Positions 16,347-25,795 of a DNA stretch of 35,633 nt are shown here, piece after piece. Origin of the DNA: an uncultured Lactobacillus sp. (GTDB lineage Bacteria; Bacillota; Bacilli; Lactobacillales; Lactobacillaceae); contig CANRQR010000013.1 in the NCBI GenBank assembly GCA_947641735.1, forward strand, positions 1 through 35,633, read 5' to 3'. The position numbers and the translations under genes are program-made. Under the pieces are notes generated by a model. That model saw only the letters and a list, made by a program, of their open reading frames with translations, made no database searches and was not told the DNA's origin. Every line of letters begins with the position of its first letter. Position 1 is the stretch's first letter.

Positions 16347-17375
16347 GTGAATCCAGATATTACTGTTATAGTTCCAATTTATAATGTTGAAAAATATATT
16401 AGAAAGTGCTTAGACAGTCTGAAAAGACAGACATACAAGAACTTTGAAGTTTGGGCAATAGATGATGGCTCTCCTGATAATTCTAAAAAGATTGTTCAAG
16501 AATATGCTGATAAAGATCCAAGATTTAAATCTATTTTAAAAGAAAATGGTGGCTATGGGTCAGTTTTAGAATATGGAATTAAGAATACAAAAACAAAATA
16601 TTTTTTAGTTTGTGATCCTGATGATTGGCTAACAGATGATGCATTGGAAAAATTACATAATTTTGCAGAAAATAGTAATTTAGATGTAACTGTTGGTGAT
16701 AAATATAATATTTATTCAGAAGATAATAAAAAAGTATACATTCCTAGTTTTAAAAAAGAGTTAAATGTAAAACCACGTGTTGCATATGATACGGCTGAAA
16801 AAAAGGATAGATTTATTTTTAGTGAAGTATCACCACATGCAAAATTATTTAAAACATCAATTGCAAAAAATATAGATTTTCCTCATAAGATTAGCTATAC
16901 GGACACTATTTTGTATGTGTTGTCGATTGCTAATGCAAAGAGAGTAGGATATCTGGATGAAGCTCTTGCATACTACTTGATAGATCGTCCTGGTAATACT
17001 ATGACAGCAAAGACTGAAGCTAAAATTAGGGATACCATTAAAATATGGCATTCCATTTATAATCAGTTGATAAATGGATTTGAGCTAAATCAAATTGAAA
17101 CATATATATATTTCTTATATTATGAAATGAAAATAATACTTATTACAGAATCTCAGCTACCTTCTATGAGTAAGTATCATACTGAGATTTTAAAAATTAT
17201 GAGAATAATGCAAAGATATAATAAGATATTAGCTAAATATGTGAATAATAAGGTTGTCCCATATAATACAAATTCTATGACTGGACGCTTAATATTCAAA
17301 GGATTTATGAATAAAGCAACATATAAATGGGTAGAGAGATTATATGTTAAATTAGAGAGGAAACGTGAAGCTTAA
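16347..17375 (+). CDS. Family 2 glycosyltransferase (third, EpsJ-like)
   Basis: The protein opens with DITVIVPIYNVEKYIRKCLD, followed by AIDDGSPDNS and the metal-binding VCDPDDWLTDDAL, a classical GT2 capsular transferase. It starts at GTG 16347 with AGGAGA (16332-16337) at good spacing. It is 342 aa. It ends 10 bases inside the longest form of glf. Given that glf follows, this could be the galactofuranosyl transferase, but nothing in the sequence proves that. Confidence 0.9.
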   Translation: MNPDITVIVPIYNVEKYIRKCLDSLKRQTYKNFEVWAIDDGSPDNSKKIVQEYADKDPRFKSILKENGGYGSVLEYGIKNTKTKYFLVCDPDDWLTDDALEKLHNFAENSNLDVTVGDKYNIYSEDNKKVYIPSFKKELNVKPRVAYDTAEKKDRFIFSEVSPHAKLFKTSIAKNIDFPHKISYTDTILYVLSIANAKRVGYLDEALAYYLIDRPGNTMTAKTEAKIRDTIKIWHSIYNQLINGFELNQIETYIYFLYYEMKIILITESQLPSMSKYHTEILKIMRIMQRYNKILAKYVNNKVVPYNTNSMTGRLIFKGFMNKATYKWVERLYVKLERKREA

Positions 17376-18483
17376 AATGACCAATTATTTAATTGTAGGA
17401 TCAGGACTTTTCGGAGCAGTATTTGCTCATGAAGTAGCAAAACGAGGCAATAAAGTTACTGTAATTGAAAAAAGAAATCATTTAGCCGGCAATATTTATA
17501 CTAAAGAAGTTGATGGAATTCAAGTTCATCAATATGGTGCACATATTTTTCATACATCAGACAAAAAAGTATGGGACTATGTACAACAATTTGCTGAATT
17601 TAATCGTTACACTAATAGTCCTATAGCGAATTACTATGGTAAAATGTACAATTTGCCATTTAATATGAATACATTTAGTGAAATGTGGGGAGTAAGAACT
17701 CCACAAGAAGCTATGGACAAGATTAATGAACAACGTCAAGAAATGGCAGGAAAAGATCCACAAAATCTTGAAGAACAAGCAATTTCTTTAATTGGACGTG
17801 ATATTTACGAAAAACTGATTAAGGGATATACAGAAAAGCAATGGGGTAGAAAAGCTACAGAATTGCCAGCATTTATTATTAAAAGACTTCCAGTTCGTTT
17901 AACTTATGATAATAATTACTTTAATGATGATTATCAAGGAATTCCTAAAGGTGGTTATACCCAAATAGTAGAAAAAATGCTTGATAATGAAAACATTGAA
18001 GTTAAGTTAAATACTGATTTCTTTGATAAAAAGGATGAATATTTAAAGACCTTTGATAAGATTGTCTACACTGGCATGATTGATAAGTTCTTTGATTATA
18101 AGTTAGGCGAACTTGAATATCGTTCTCTTCGTTTTGAGACTGAAGAAAAAGATGTAGATAATTATCAAGGTAATGCAGTAATTAATTATACGGATGCAGA
18201 AACTCCATATACACGTGTAATTGAGCACAAACATTTCGAATTTGGTAAAGGCGATAAGGGTAAGACTATCGTTACTCGTGAATATCCTGCTAATTGGAAA
18301 CGTGGAGATGAGCCATACTATCCAGTTAATAATGAAAGAAACAATAATTTATATAAACAATACAAGGGTCTGGCTGAAAAACAAAATAAAGTAATTTTTG
18401 GCGGTAGATTAGGACAATACAAATACTATAATATGGATCAGGTAATTGCTGAGGCATTACGTATGAGTAACAGTGTAGAATAA
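17365..18483 (+). CDS. glf: UDP-galactopyranose mutase
   Basis: This flavoenzyme interconverts UDP-galactopyranose and UDP-galactofuranose, so the polymer probably contains galactofuranose. The FAD-binding Rossmann motif is LIVGSGLFGAVFAHE, followed by VIEKRNHLAGNIYT. Other family blocks are YGAHIFHTSDKKVW, KGYTEKQWGR and the C-terminal FGGRLGQYKYYNMDQVI. The long form starts at GTG 17365; the ATG at 17377 (MTNYLIVGSG) matches the usual N-terminus better and may be the real start, although AGAGAGG (17354-17360) is closer to the GTG. About 370 aa, full length. Confidence 0.95.
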   Translation: MKLKMTNYLIVGSGLFGAVFAHEVAKRGNKVTVIEKRNHLAGNIYTKEVDGIQVHQYGAHIFHTSDKKVWDYVQQFAEFNRYTNSPIANYYGKMYNLPFNMNTFSEMWGVRTPQEAMDKINEQRQEMAGKDPQNLEEQAISLIGRDIYEKLIKGYTEKQWGRKATELPAFIIKRLPVRLTYDNNYFNDDYQGIPKGGYTQIVEKMLDNENIEVKLNTDFFDKKDEYLKTFDKIVYTGMIDKFFDYKLGELEYRSLRFETEEKDVDNYQGNAVINYTDAETPYTRVIEHKHFEFGKGDKGKTIVTREYPANWKRGDEPYYPVNNERNNNLYKQYKGLAEKQNKVIFGGRLGQYKYYNMDQVIAEALRMSNSVE

Positions 18484-19661
18484 TGAATATGGATTTAAAA
18501 AAGAAAGAATTAACAAATTTTTTTTGTATAGTTTATTTTATTTGGGGCTTATTTCAACAAATTCAAAATACTGTTAACATAAAATTTAAATTTGAAGAAA
18601 GTATAGGACAGATTCTAAATGTTTTTCTTTTAGTAAGTATGTTTTTTTTACTATTATTAGTAATGAAAAATCAAAACTTTGAGGTTAGGATTTGGAATAT
18701 TATATCTCTGATTTTGTTTTTTGGGCTAATTATTTATTTAAGTAAAAATCAAAATTTCACTTTTATTGCTACGTATGCATTAATTTTGATGGCAGGAAAT
18801 TTTTATTTTGAAGATATTTTAAAAACTTTCCTTATATTTACCGCCATTATACTGATTTCAACTATATTTTTGTTTAAACTGGGACGTATTCCAAATGCTA
18901 TAGTCGTAGGTCAGTACCTTAGGGTAAGGTCAAGCCTAGGCTTTGGATATTATACATATTCGGCACAGTTGTTATTTTATTTCACATTAGCATACTTAGT
19001 TTTTAGAAAACAAAAAATTACGTATGTAGAGCTAATAATTTTAGAAGCCGCAAACTATTTTATTTACTATAGTACTAATACAAGAAACCCATATATTTTA
19101 TCGACACTTTTTATTTTGTTTGTATTAGTAGATAAGATTTTTAAGTTTAAATTAGATATTTTAAGATTTAAATTGGTAAAATTTATTATATTATTTGCTT
19201 TTCCAATATGCTTTATTGTATTAAATGTTTTAATGTTCTGGATTCCTAAATCTTTATTTTATACTTTAAATGAGGCGTTATCGGGTCGATTGGCATTAAA
19301 TATCTCAGGACTACAAATGTGGGGAGTAAAACTACTTGGACAAAAAATTGATTTTGAAGCGATTAATGTAAATGGAATGGCTACTCAGTATTACAATTTT
19401 GTTGATAGTTCATATTTTCAAACATTACTGGTAAGTGGATGTCTATTTTTTATCATAATTATGATATTGCTAATTTATATATGTAATAAATCTATAAAAG
19501 AGCATGAACAATATTTAGGAATAGCTTTATTTTTAATTGCCATTCACTCTATGTTTGATCCCCAATTATTATTACCATGGTACTCCCCATTTTGTTTGTT
19601 ATTAGGACAGTTTTTTGCTGTACACGATTCTTCAATATTTGAAAAAACAATAAAAGAATAG
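18483..19661 (+). CDS. wzy: Wzy-type polysaccharide polymerase (multi-pass)
   Basis: The 392-aa protein has about ten membrane spans and very high Phe/Ile/Leu content. It includes an extracellular-looking stretch around residues 250-310 (SGRLALNISGLQMWG...), where the GR.A motif resembles the O-antigen polymerase loop, and a late HSMFDPQLLLPWYS segment typical of Wzy-like proteins. Wzy joins repeat units on the outer face of the membrane. The ATG overlaps the glf stop by one base. Assignment rests on topology, position before the flippase and these short motifs. Confidence 0.82.
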   Translation: MNMDLKKKELTNFFCIVYFIWGLFQQIQNTVNIKFKFEESIGQILNVFLLVSMFFLLLLVMKNQNFEVRIWNIISLILFFGLIIYLSKNQNFTFIATYALILMAGNFYFEDILKTFLIFTAIILISTIFLFKLGRIPNAIVVGQYLRVRSSLGFGYYTYSAQLLFYFTLAYLVFRKQKITYVELIILEAANYFIYYSTNTRNPYILSTLFILFVLVDKIFKFKLDILRFKLVKFIILFAFPICFIVLNVLMFWIPKSLFYTLNEALSGRLALNISGLQMWGVKLLGQKIDFEAINVNGMATQYYNFVDSSYFQTLLVSGCLFFIIIMILLIYICNKSIKEHEQYLGIALFLIAIHSMFDPQLLLPWYSPFCLLLGQFFAVHDSSIFEKTIKE

Positions 19662-19670
19662 GTTGATAGA

Positions 19671-21098
19671 ATGAAAGTAATAAAAAACTATTTATATAAT
19701 GTTGGGTATCAAGTATTGGCAATTATCGTTCCACTTATTACATCTGCCTATGTCAGTAGAGTTTTGCGGCCAGAGGGTGTAGGAGCGAATTCATTTACTA
19801 ATTCTATAATCCAATATTTTATTCTATTTGCTAATATGGGTATTGGGTATTATGGAAATCGACAAATTGCGTATGTTCGTGAAAAGAAAAGTCAAATGAC
19901 TAAGACCTTTTGGGAAATTCAAATTGTAAAAACAATCATGACTCTTTACGCATTCGTTGCATTTGAAATTTTTATGATTTTTTACAGTAAGCAACCCGAA
20001 TATATGTGGGCTCAATCACTAAACTTAGTAGCAGTAGCTTTTGATATATCATGGTTTTATGAAGGCATTGAAGATTTTAAGGTAACTGTTTTAAAGAATT
20101 CATTGGTAAAAATTTTATCAATGATTGCAATTTTTATGTTTATCAAAGGACCAAATGATGTCACTTTGTACATAATAGTTCTAGCTTTGTCAACGTTAAT
20201 TGGAAATCTAACTTTATGGCCTAACATTGTACGTGATTTAGATAGAATAAATATTAAACTCTTAAATCCGTGGCAACACTTTTTCCCTATGGCTGAATTG
20301 TTTATTCCTCAAATTGCAACTCAAGTATATGTCCAACTTAATAAAACTATGTTGGGAGTCATGATAAGTGAAACGTCTTCAGGATACTATCAGTATTCTG
20401 ATAATTTAGTAAAGCTTATTCTTGCATTAGTAACTGCTACGGGAACAGTTATGTTACCCCATGTTGCTAATGCGGTTTCACATGGCAATATGAATAAAGT
20501 TAACAAAATGCTTTATAAGTCATTTGATTTTGTATCGGCTGTCTCTTATCCTATGATGTTTGGATTAGCAGCTATTTCATTAACTTTGGCAACGAAATAT
20601 TACGGTCCTGGTTATGGTCCTGTGGGTCCTGCTATGATGATAGAATCAATTGTTATTTTAATAATTGCATGGAGTAATGTATTAGGAGTACAGTACTTGC
20701 TGCCTATGCATAAGCAAAGAGCATTTACTATTTCTGTAACTCTAGGAGCGTTTATTAATTTGGCGTTAAATATTCCTCTTATTAAAATATGGGGATTAAA
20801 TGGTGCTATGTGGTCTACAGTTTTATCCGAACTTGCTGTAACTCTATATCAACTATGGGCAGTTAAAGATATGTTGAGTATTAGAAGCTTGTTTTCAAGT
20901 ACGTGGAAGTACTTTTTATCTGGATTGTGTATGTTTATTGTAGTATTTTGGATGAATACGCATTTAAAAGATACATGGCTTATGTTAGGTGTAGAAGTTT
21001 TAATAGGAATAGTTGTGTATGCTGTATTTATAGTAGTTTTGAAAGCTAAAATCATTGATCAACTAAAAGATCTAGTAGGAAATAAGTTGAATAGATAA
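19671..21098 (+). CDS. wzx: Wzx-type repeat-unit flippase
   Basis: This polysaccharide-transporter (MATE-like/PST) protein of 475 aa has 12-14 predicted spans. It begins with YNVGYQVLAIIVPLITSAYVSRVLRPEGVGAN, shown here only to mark residues 9-40, a typical Wzx first-helix pair. It also has conserved-looking WFYEGIEDFK and the PMFGLAAIS region. It moves the lipid-linked repeat unit across the membrane for the Wzy polymerase encoded directly upstream. Confidence 0.92.
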   Translation: MKVIKNYLYNVGYQVLAIIVPLITSAYVSRVLRPEGVGANSFTNSIIQYFILFANMGIGYYGNRQIAYVREKKSQMTKTFWEIQIVKTIMTLYAFVAFEIFMIFYSKQPEYMWAQSLNLVAVAFDISWFYEGIEDFKVTVLKNSLVKILSMIAIFMFIKGPNDVTLYIIVLALSTLIGNLTLWPNIVRDLDRINIKLLNPWQHFFPMAELFIPQIATQVYVQLNKTMLGVMISETSSGYYQYSDNLVKLILALVTATGTVMLPHVANAVSHGNMNKVNKMLYKSFDFVSAVSYPMMFGLAAISLTLATKYYGPGYGPVGPAMMIESIVILIIAWSNVLGVQYLLPMHKQRAFTISVTLGAFINLALNIPLIKIWGLNGAMWSTVLSELAVTLYQLWAVKDMLSIRSLFSSTWKYFLSGLCMFIVVFWMNTHLKDTWLMLGVEVLIGIVVYAVFIVVLKAKIIDQLKDLVGNKLNR

Positions 21099-21111
21099 GT
21101 GAGATCGTAAA

Positions 21112-22128
21112 TTGAGTAATAGAAAACATAGAAATTATGGTTTAGATTTAGTAAAAATCCTAGCATGTATTTTAGTATTGTGTCTTCATTCTTTAGTTCC
21201 AACAAGTCCAGTAGTTAAAAATAGTTTACTTAATTTAAGTGTTTATTATGCTGGGGCAATTGCAATTCCTATATTTTTTATGGCAAGCAGTTATTTTGTT
21301 TTAAATAAAAGAATGATGTCATATTCTTATGTTATGAGAAGAGTGGGAGAAATTCTTTTTATAATAATTGGTTGGGTATTAATATATAGTATAGTTCATT
21401 TATGTATAAAACATAATTTTATTTTTCTTGAAGAACTGAAGGGGACTGCTTTTGTAGGAATTCCAAATCAGCATTTTTATCACTTTTGGTTCTTTTGGGC
21501 ACTTATTATTATGCTGTTGTTATCCCCATTATTATGGTATCTTTTGCAAAAAAGTTTTGTAGGATATTTAATTTTGACAAGTATAGTTACTTTGATTTGT
21601 ATAGGTATTGATATTTCGATGCATTTTGGCAACAGTTCTAATATTCGGAACATACCACAGATTTTTAGACTATATTTATATATTGAATACTATCTTTTAG
21701 GTGGCTTAATTGGAAATACTAATTTTGAGAAAATAAAAAATTTTTGCAAGCAACATTTTGTAATGACATGCATTGTAGCTAGTTTTTTATATGTTGGAGT
21801 GATTGCATATTCAATTTGGAATAGAAATATAATTCATTGGTTTTATGCTGAGGCAAATTATGGAAATGCTCTGATTATATTTACTTCAGTATTGATACTT
21901 ATAATTTTTTCTATTTCTTCTCCACCTAATAAAAGTACAATTGAATTTATTATTCCTGCAACAATGGGAATATATATGCTTCATCCATTTTTTATTGGTA
22001 AATTAATGAAGATTCATATTTTATATAATTATCCTATTTTTATGATTCCCGTTTTGTTCATTCTATGTTTGATAATTGTAGAAATTGCTCTACGTATTCC
22101 AATTATTAATCGTTTCTTTAAATTATAA
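21112..22128 (+). CDS. Membrane acyltransferase (acyltransferase 3 family)
   Basis: The protein begins RNYGLDLVKILACILVLCLHS, the acyltransferase-3 signature in which the His lies near the end of the first helix. It has about ten spans in 338 aa and the late IPATMGIYMLHPFFIG motif. Such enzymes O-acetylate polysaccharide sugars. The frame needs TTG at 21112; the purine-rich AAGTGAGAT before it could serve as Shine-Dalgarno. It is the last gene of the operon and is followed by a strong terminator. Confidence 0.9.
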   Translation: MSNRKHRNYGLDLVKILACILVLCLHSLVPTSPVVKNSLLNLSVYYAGAIAIPIFFMASSYFVLNKRMMSYSYVMRRVGEILFIIIGWVLIYSIVHLCIKHNFIFLEELKGTAFVGIPNQHFYHFWFFWALIIMLLLSPLLWYLLQKSFVGYLILTSIVTLICIGIDISMHFGNSSNIRNIPQIFRLYLYIEYYLLGGLIGNTNFEKIKNFCKQHFVMTCIVASFLYVGVIAYSIWNRNIIHWFYAEANYGNALIIFTSVLILIIFSISSPPNKSTIEFIIPATMGIYMLHPFFIGKLMKIHILYNYPIFMIPVLFILCLIIVEIALRIPIINRFFKL

Positions 22129-22140
22129 AAAATAAAAGCA

Positions 22141-22179
22141 AAAAAACACTGTGTAGTTAATCACTACACAGTGTTTTTT
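22141..22179 (+). terminator. Terminator ending the exopolysaccharide operon
   Basis: AAAAAACACTGTGTAGT pairs perfectly with ACTACACAGTGTTTTTT around a five-base loop. The symmetrical A/T tails let it work on both strands, insulating the operon from the IS66 region. Confidence 0.95.
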
Positions 22180-22332
22180 CGAGGAGTTGGAAAGCTTATA
22201 AATTTAGTTATTTTCTCCCCGCATATAGTATTTTATCATGAGTTTTGAAAGTAAGCGTCAAATAACCGAGTGTCTCGATCCAACTTTCACTTTCAGCTAT
22301 GATTAATTTATCAATTCAATGGGGGGAATCAT

Positions 22333-22509
22333 ATGCTCGAAAAGCAACAGCAAATTGTGGCACTCAATCATCCAATCAGACCGAAGAAGACTCGGCCACT
22401 ACGCAATAATCTCTTGCTCAGTTTGAAAAAGAACGATCTGGAACTGAACTTCTATAGCAGTTTAGATCCTGAAATAATGAATAAACTCTTAGAGAAAGTC
22501 TTATCATGA
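22333..22509 (+). CDS. IS66 small accessory ORF (TnpA position), 58 aa
   Basis: A 58-aa basic frame starts MLEKQQQIVALNHPIRPKKT and ends NKLLEKVLS. A G-rich Shine-Dalgarno (GGGGGG at 22321-22326) precedes the ATG, and the stop overlaps the tnpB start (ATGA). It occupies the tnpA position of IS66 elements but is shorter than usual TnpA proteins, so it may be a reduced form or a leader peptide for coupling. Confidence 0.65.
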   Translation: MLEKQQQIVALNHPIRPKKTRPLRNNLLLSLKKNDLELNFYSSLDPEIMNKLLEKVLS

Positions 22510-22853
22510 TCAATCTTTATACACTGGCTCAGGTTTATATCGTTTGTGGCAAGACCGATCTGCGCAAAGGAATTGATGGACTAGCAACACTAGTCAAAGA
22601 ACAGTTTGAACTGGATCCGTTCAGTGGAAAAGTCTTCCTCTTTTGTGGTGGACGCAAAGATCGTTTCAAGGCTCTTTATTGGGACGGTCAAGGATTTTGG
22701 CTGCTCTATAAAAGATTTGAAAACGGGAAGATGAACTGGCCGCGAAACCAAAATGAAGTTCAAGCTTTATCTTCTAAACAAGTCGACTGGCTGATGAAGG
22801 GCTTCGCAATTAGTCCAAAAATAAAGAACACGAAAGCACGCGAATTCTACTAA
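22506..22853 (+). CDS. tnpB: IS66 accessory protein TnpB
   Basis: This is the 115-aa IS66 Orf2 protein required for transposition. The conserved blocks KTDLRKGIDGLATLVKE, FLFCGGRKDRFKALYWDG and GFWLLYKRFENGKMNWP are all visible. It starts at ATG 22506, overlapping the preceding small ORF by four bases. Confidence 0.95.
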   Translation: MINLYTLAQVYIVCGKTDLRKGIDGLATLVKEQFELDPFSGKVFLFCGGRKDRFKALYWDGQGFWLLYKRFENGKMNWPRNQNEVQALSSKQVDWLMKGFAISPKIKNTKAREFY

Positions 22854-22884
22854 CACTTGACATCGCGCGCTTTTTTGGCATAAT
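22833..22884 (+). promoter_or_regulatory. Terminator-like hairpin enclosing the tnpC promoter
   Basis: AAAGCACGCG (22833-22842) pairs with CGCGCGCTTT (22864-22873) with one mismatch, followed by T residues. The -35 TTGACA (22857-22862) lies in the loop and the -10 CATAAT (22879-22884) lies after it, 16 bases apart. Readthrough from tnpB would be reduced while tnpC gets its own promoter; its site AGGAGG is at 22902-22907. Confidence 0.55.
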
Positions 22885-22918
22885 TTTAACTAACAAAATT
22901 TAGGAGGAAGTTTGAATT

Positions 22919-24406
22919 ATGTCACAAGAAAATTTGGAAAAGATTATTTCCCAACAGGCAACTACCATTCAAAACCTAACTGATGAGATCAAGCTTCTCC
23001 GTGAACAAGTAGCTTACTTAACGCAAAAGCATTACGGCAAGTCTTCAGAACAAATGTCCTTGAATGGCCAAACAAGTTTATTTGATGAGTCTGAAGCTCA
23101 AAGCGTCCCCGACGCCATTCAGACTATTACTTATAGAAGACAAGCTCACACGAGAAAAAGAGCCGACCTGTTAGCAGGCTTTCCTGCTGAGGAAGTTCAT
23201 CATGAATTGGACGATAAGCACTGCCCTAATTGTCATCATGAGTTGAAAGAAATTGGCGCTTATCCGATAAGACAGGAATTGCTTTTCATTCCCGCTCAGC
23301 TTAAGCGCTTGAATCACATCCAACATGCTTACAAATGCCAATACTGCAGTCAGAGAAGTCTTAGCGACAAGATCATTCCTAAGGCACCATTGAATCACGG
23401 CCTAGGATCACCTTCGCTTATTGCCCATACTTTATATCAAAAGTATGAGTTGAAGATCCCAGATTATCGGCAAGAAAGCGACTGGAAAAAGATGGGGCTA
23501 GAAGTTTCTCGACAAATGTTAAATCACTGGGGACTGAAGAGTAGCAAATATTACTTTAAGCCGTTATATGACGTGCTTAAACAAAAGCTGTTAAACCGAC
23601 CAATCTTGCATGCCGATGAAACCTATTACACCGTGCTGGAAAGTGAGACAATTAAAACCTATTATTGGGTCTTTCTTTCTGGCAAGCATGATCGCTATGG
23701 GATTACACTGTATCATCATGATCCGCACCGCAGCGGCCAAGTAGCACTTGATTTTTTAGGCAACTATTCTGGCTATCTGCACTGCGATATATGGCAGGCT
23801 TATGAACAGCTGCCTGAGGCAACCTTGGTTGGCTGCTGGGCTCATGTTAGGAGAAAGTTTCATGAAGCTATGCCGCAAAATGCTTCTGGCAAGTGCATTG
23901 CCAGGCAAGGGCTTAACTATTGCAATCGGATGTTCTGCTTGGAAAAAGCTTGGGAATCTTTAGATTGTCAAACACGTTATCAAGCTAGACAGGAAGAACT
24001 CAGGCCATTAATGCAGGAGTTCTTTGAATGGTGCAGGAAAAATAAAGCAACTGTTTTGCCTGGTTCTAAACTAGGCAAAGCCATTAATTATGCGCTCAAG
24101 CATCAAGAAACTTTTGAGCATGTCTTGCTTAATGGCCGCTTAGAATTATCCAACAACAAGGCTGAACGAGCTGTTAAATCACTCGTGATAGGTCGCAAAA
24201 ATTGGCTATTTTCACAAAGCTTTGCAGGGGCTACTGCTAGTGGCATCATTTTAAGTTTAATTGAAACTGCTAAAAGAAATGATCTTGATCCTGAAAAGTA
24301 CTTAAATTACTTGCTTCAAAAATTACCGAATGAAGAAATTTTAGATTCGGATGCTCTTGAAGTTTATTTGCCATGGCAAGCAAAAATTCAAAAAATGTGT
24401 AAATAG
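22919..24406 (+). CDS. tnpC: IS66 family transposase TnpC
   Basis: This 495-aa DDE transposase is full length. The N-terminal ~45 residues form a leucine-rich coiled coil (LTDEIKLLREQVAYLTQ). A zinc-finger-like region follows, with CPNCHHE near residue 101 and CQYC near 140. The catalytic triad is Asp233 in HADETYY, Asp290 in HCDIWQAYE and Glu416 in NNKAERAVK. No frameshift or stop is present, so the element may be active. A hairpin, AGACCG...CGGTCT (24421-24449), lies after the stop. Confidence 0.96.
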   Translation: MSQENLEKIISQQATTIQNLTDEIKLLREQVAYLTQKHYGKSSEQMSLNGQTSLFDESEAQSVPDAIQTITYRRQAHTRKRADLLAGFPAEEVHHELDDKHCPNCHHELKEIGAYPIRQELLFIPAQLKRLNHIQHAYKCQYCSQRSLSDKIIPKAPLNHGLGSPSLIAHTLYQKYELKIPDYRQESDWKKMGLEVSRQMLNHWGLKSSKYYFKPLYDVLKQKLLNRPILHADETYYTVLESETIKTYYWVFLSGKHDRYGITLYHHDPHRSGQVALDFLGNYSGYLHCDIWQAYEQLPEATLVGCWAHVRRKFHEAMPQNASGKCIARQGLNYCNRMFCLEKAWESLDCQTRYQARQEELRPLMQEFFEWCRKNKATVLPGSKLGKAINYALKHQETFEHVLLNGRLELSNNKAERAVKSLVIGRKNWLFSQSFAGATASGIILSLIETAKRNDLDPEKYLNYLLQKLPNEEILDSDALEVYLPWQAKIQKMCK

Positions 24407-24479
24407 AAGACATCGCAAGAAGACCGCCCTAGAACAACTAGGACGGTCTTTCAATATACTTGGTTATTTGACGCTTACG

Positions 24480-25669
24480 TTTCTTCAAGTCTAATTCTAA
24501 TTAAAAGATGACTAAAGTTTCTATATCCATAAGCAGTACATTTAATTTATTTGATCTTATGGGAAACTCCTCCCAGACACTGATTAGAAGAAGTTGAGGT
24601 AATACCATTTAGGACGCCAGAATAATTGCGTTTAAAAATTAATAGAGTTTTACCAACCGCTTGTTTTGAATGAAGTAAGTGAATAACTTTCTTTTCATCT
24701 TTATTCTGAATAGCAGCCATAAAGTCTTGCATAATCCAATAAGTATTTTCCAAAGTTTGATCACAATCTAAACCGTCTAAGACAATATGCTCTTGTGTTA
24801 GACAGTCCTTAAACTGTCAGTCGTAATAAGGAGTAGTCTTATTAAGCTTGCCATATTTCATGAGATAGCTTCCAAGGAGATTTTAAAAGTTTATATTCAC
24901 GGCTTCGTTTATTGAATTGTTTCATGATCTGAACTCTGAAAATATTAAAAGATCGAGTAAGCATTTGAACCATATGGAAACGATCAATAACTATCTAAGC
25001 ATTTGGAAATAATTCTCTAGCAACAATAACAATTAAGATCCATAGTGACAGTTTTAACCATTGCTCGAGCCTGCAGAGTAATGGTTAAAACAGCGCAGAA
25101 TATCAGGCTTGAAACGAGTCCTAAGAATTTGAACAACTTTGTGGGTATCACCATCTAGACAAATAAAGGGAAGCTTTTTGCCTACGTCCTTAAATTCATC
25201 AAAAGTTAAATGTTCCGGTAAACGATCAAAGTCATCATAAAATTTAGCAGAATAGGATTTTAAGACTCTTTGAACAGTATTAACTGATAAGTTATGTTCT
25301 CTTGCAATACTCGTCATAGAACGGTGAGCAGAAAGGACTTTAAGTTTTTAGAGATATGACAGTATTTATTAACCAGATTAGATTGAGCCATAGATCTTTT
25401 AAACAGTCATTGCAAAGAACATGTTGTTTTCTTAATCTGATAGTAACGTGCTTACTAGCATCAGCAGTAATGAAACGAACGTTAGAAACATAATGACTGT
25501 TATGTTTAAGATTAGTAGAACGACAATAAGGACAAGCAGGGTGGATAAGCTCAGCTAAATATATTTTGTAAATCTTACCGTTAATATTTTCATTTGAATA
25601 ATCAGAAAAAATAATGTTTTAATCTTCAATATCAAGAGTAAATTTAATATAATCATTTAAAGAGGACAT
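24480..25669 (-). pseudogene. ISL3-family transposase, decayed, 3' end cut by IS66
   Basis: Read on the minus strand, the frame starts at ATG 25669 and continues past an early stop (LDIED*) into AELIHPACPYC, a zinc-ribbon region, then RLRKQHVLCNDC. Further downstream, with frameshifts and stops, come LPEHLTFDEFKDVGK, ICLDGDTHKVVQILR, a broken MDLN segment, VIDRFHMVQMLTRSFN, and the C-terminal TAYGYRNFSHLLIRIRLEE. All are ISL3-transposase blocks in the right order. Multiple stops and frame changes show that it is inactive. Its last bases abut the IS66 right end at 24478. Confidence 0.9.
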
Positions 25670-25795
25670 AGTTTGAATCTCCATACACTTAATTGAATTG
25701 GTCGAAGAAGGATTTTAAGTAAGAGAGGACTATGGCCTCTTTTTTTACGTAAAAAGATCCTGCCGATAGAATATCATAGATATTCATCAACAGGA
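24480..25795 (-). mobile_element. ISL3-family element remnant 1 with its outer end
   Basis: The remnant covers the pseudogene and about 125 bases upstream of it, including an outer-end motif TATTCATCAACAGGA (25781-25795). The reverse complement of that motif recurs at 30572-30586, next to the 3' end of another remnant, as expected for terminal inverted repeats of one element type. The opposite end is missing at the IS66 junction. Confidence 0.7.

Larger units (their letters stand above)
22251..24478 (+). mobile_element. IS66-family insertion sequence, complete
   Basis: The element is 2228 bases with perfect 17-base terminal inverted repeats, GTAAGCGTCAAATAACC at 22251-22267 and its complement at 24462-24478; a few more matches extend inwards. 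Ends beginning GTAA are usual for IS66. It carries a small first ORF, tnpB and tnpC, all intact. IS66 elements normally make 8-base target duplications, but the flanks differ (TTTTGAAA left, GTTTCTTC right). The right end lies inside the 3' end of an ISL3-family transposase remnant. Confidence 0.93.

Noticed and set aside
22243..24486. 8-base target duplication around IS66
   Set aside because: The flanks TTTTGAAA and GTTTCTTC do not match.
24801..24818. Inverted repeat GACAGT...ACTGTC inside the ISL3 pseudogene
   Set aside because: It is short, lies inside decayed coding sequence, and has no T run or promoter nearby.
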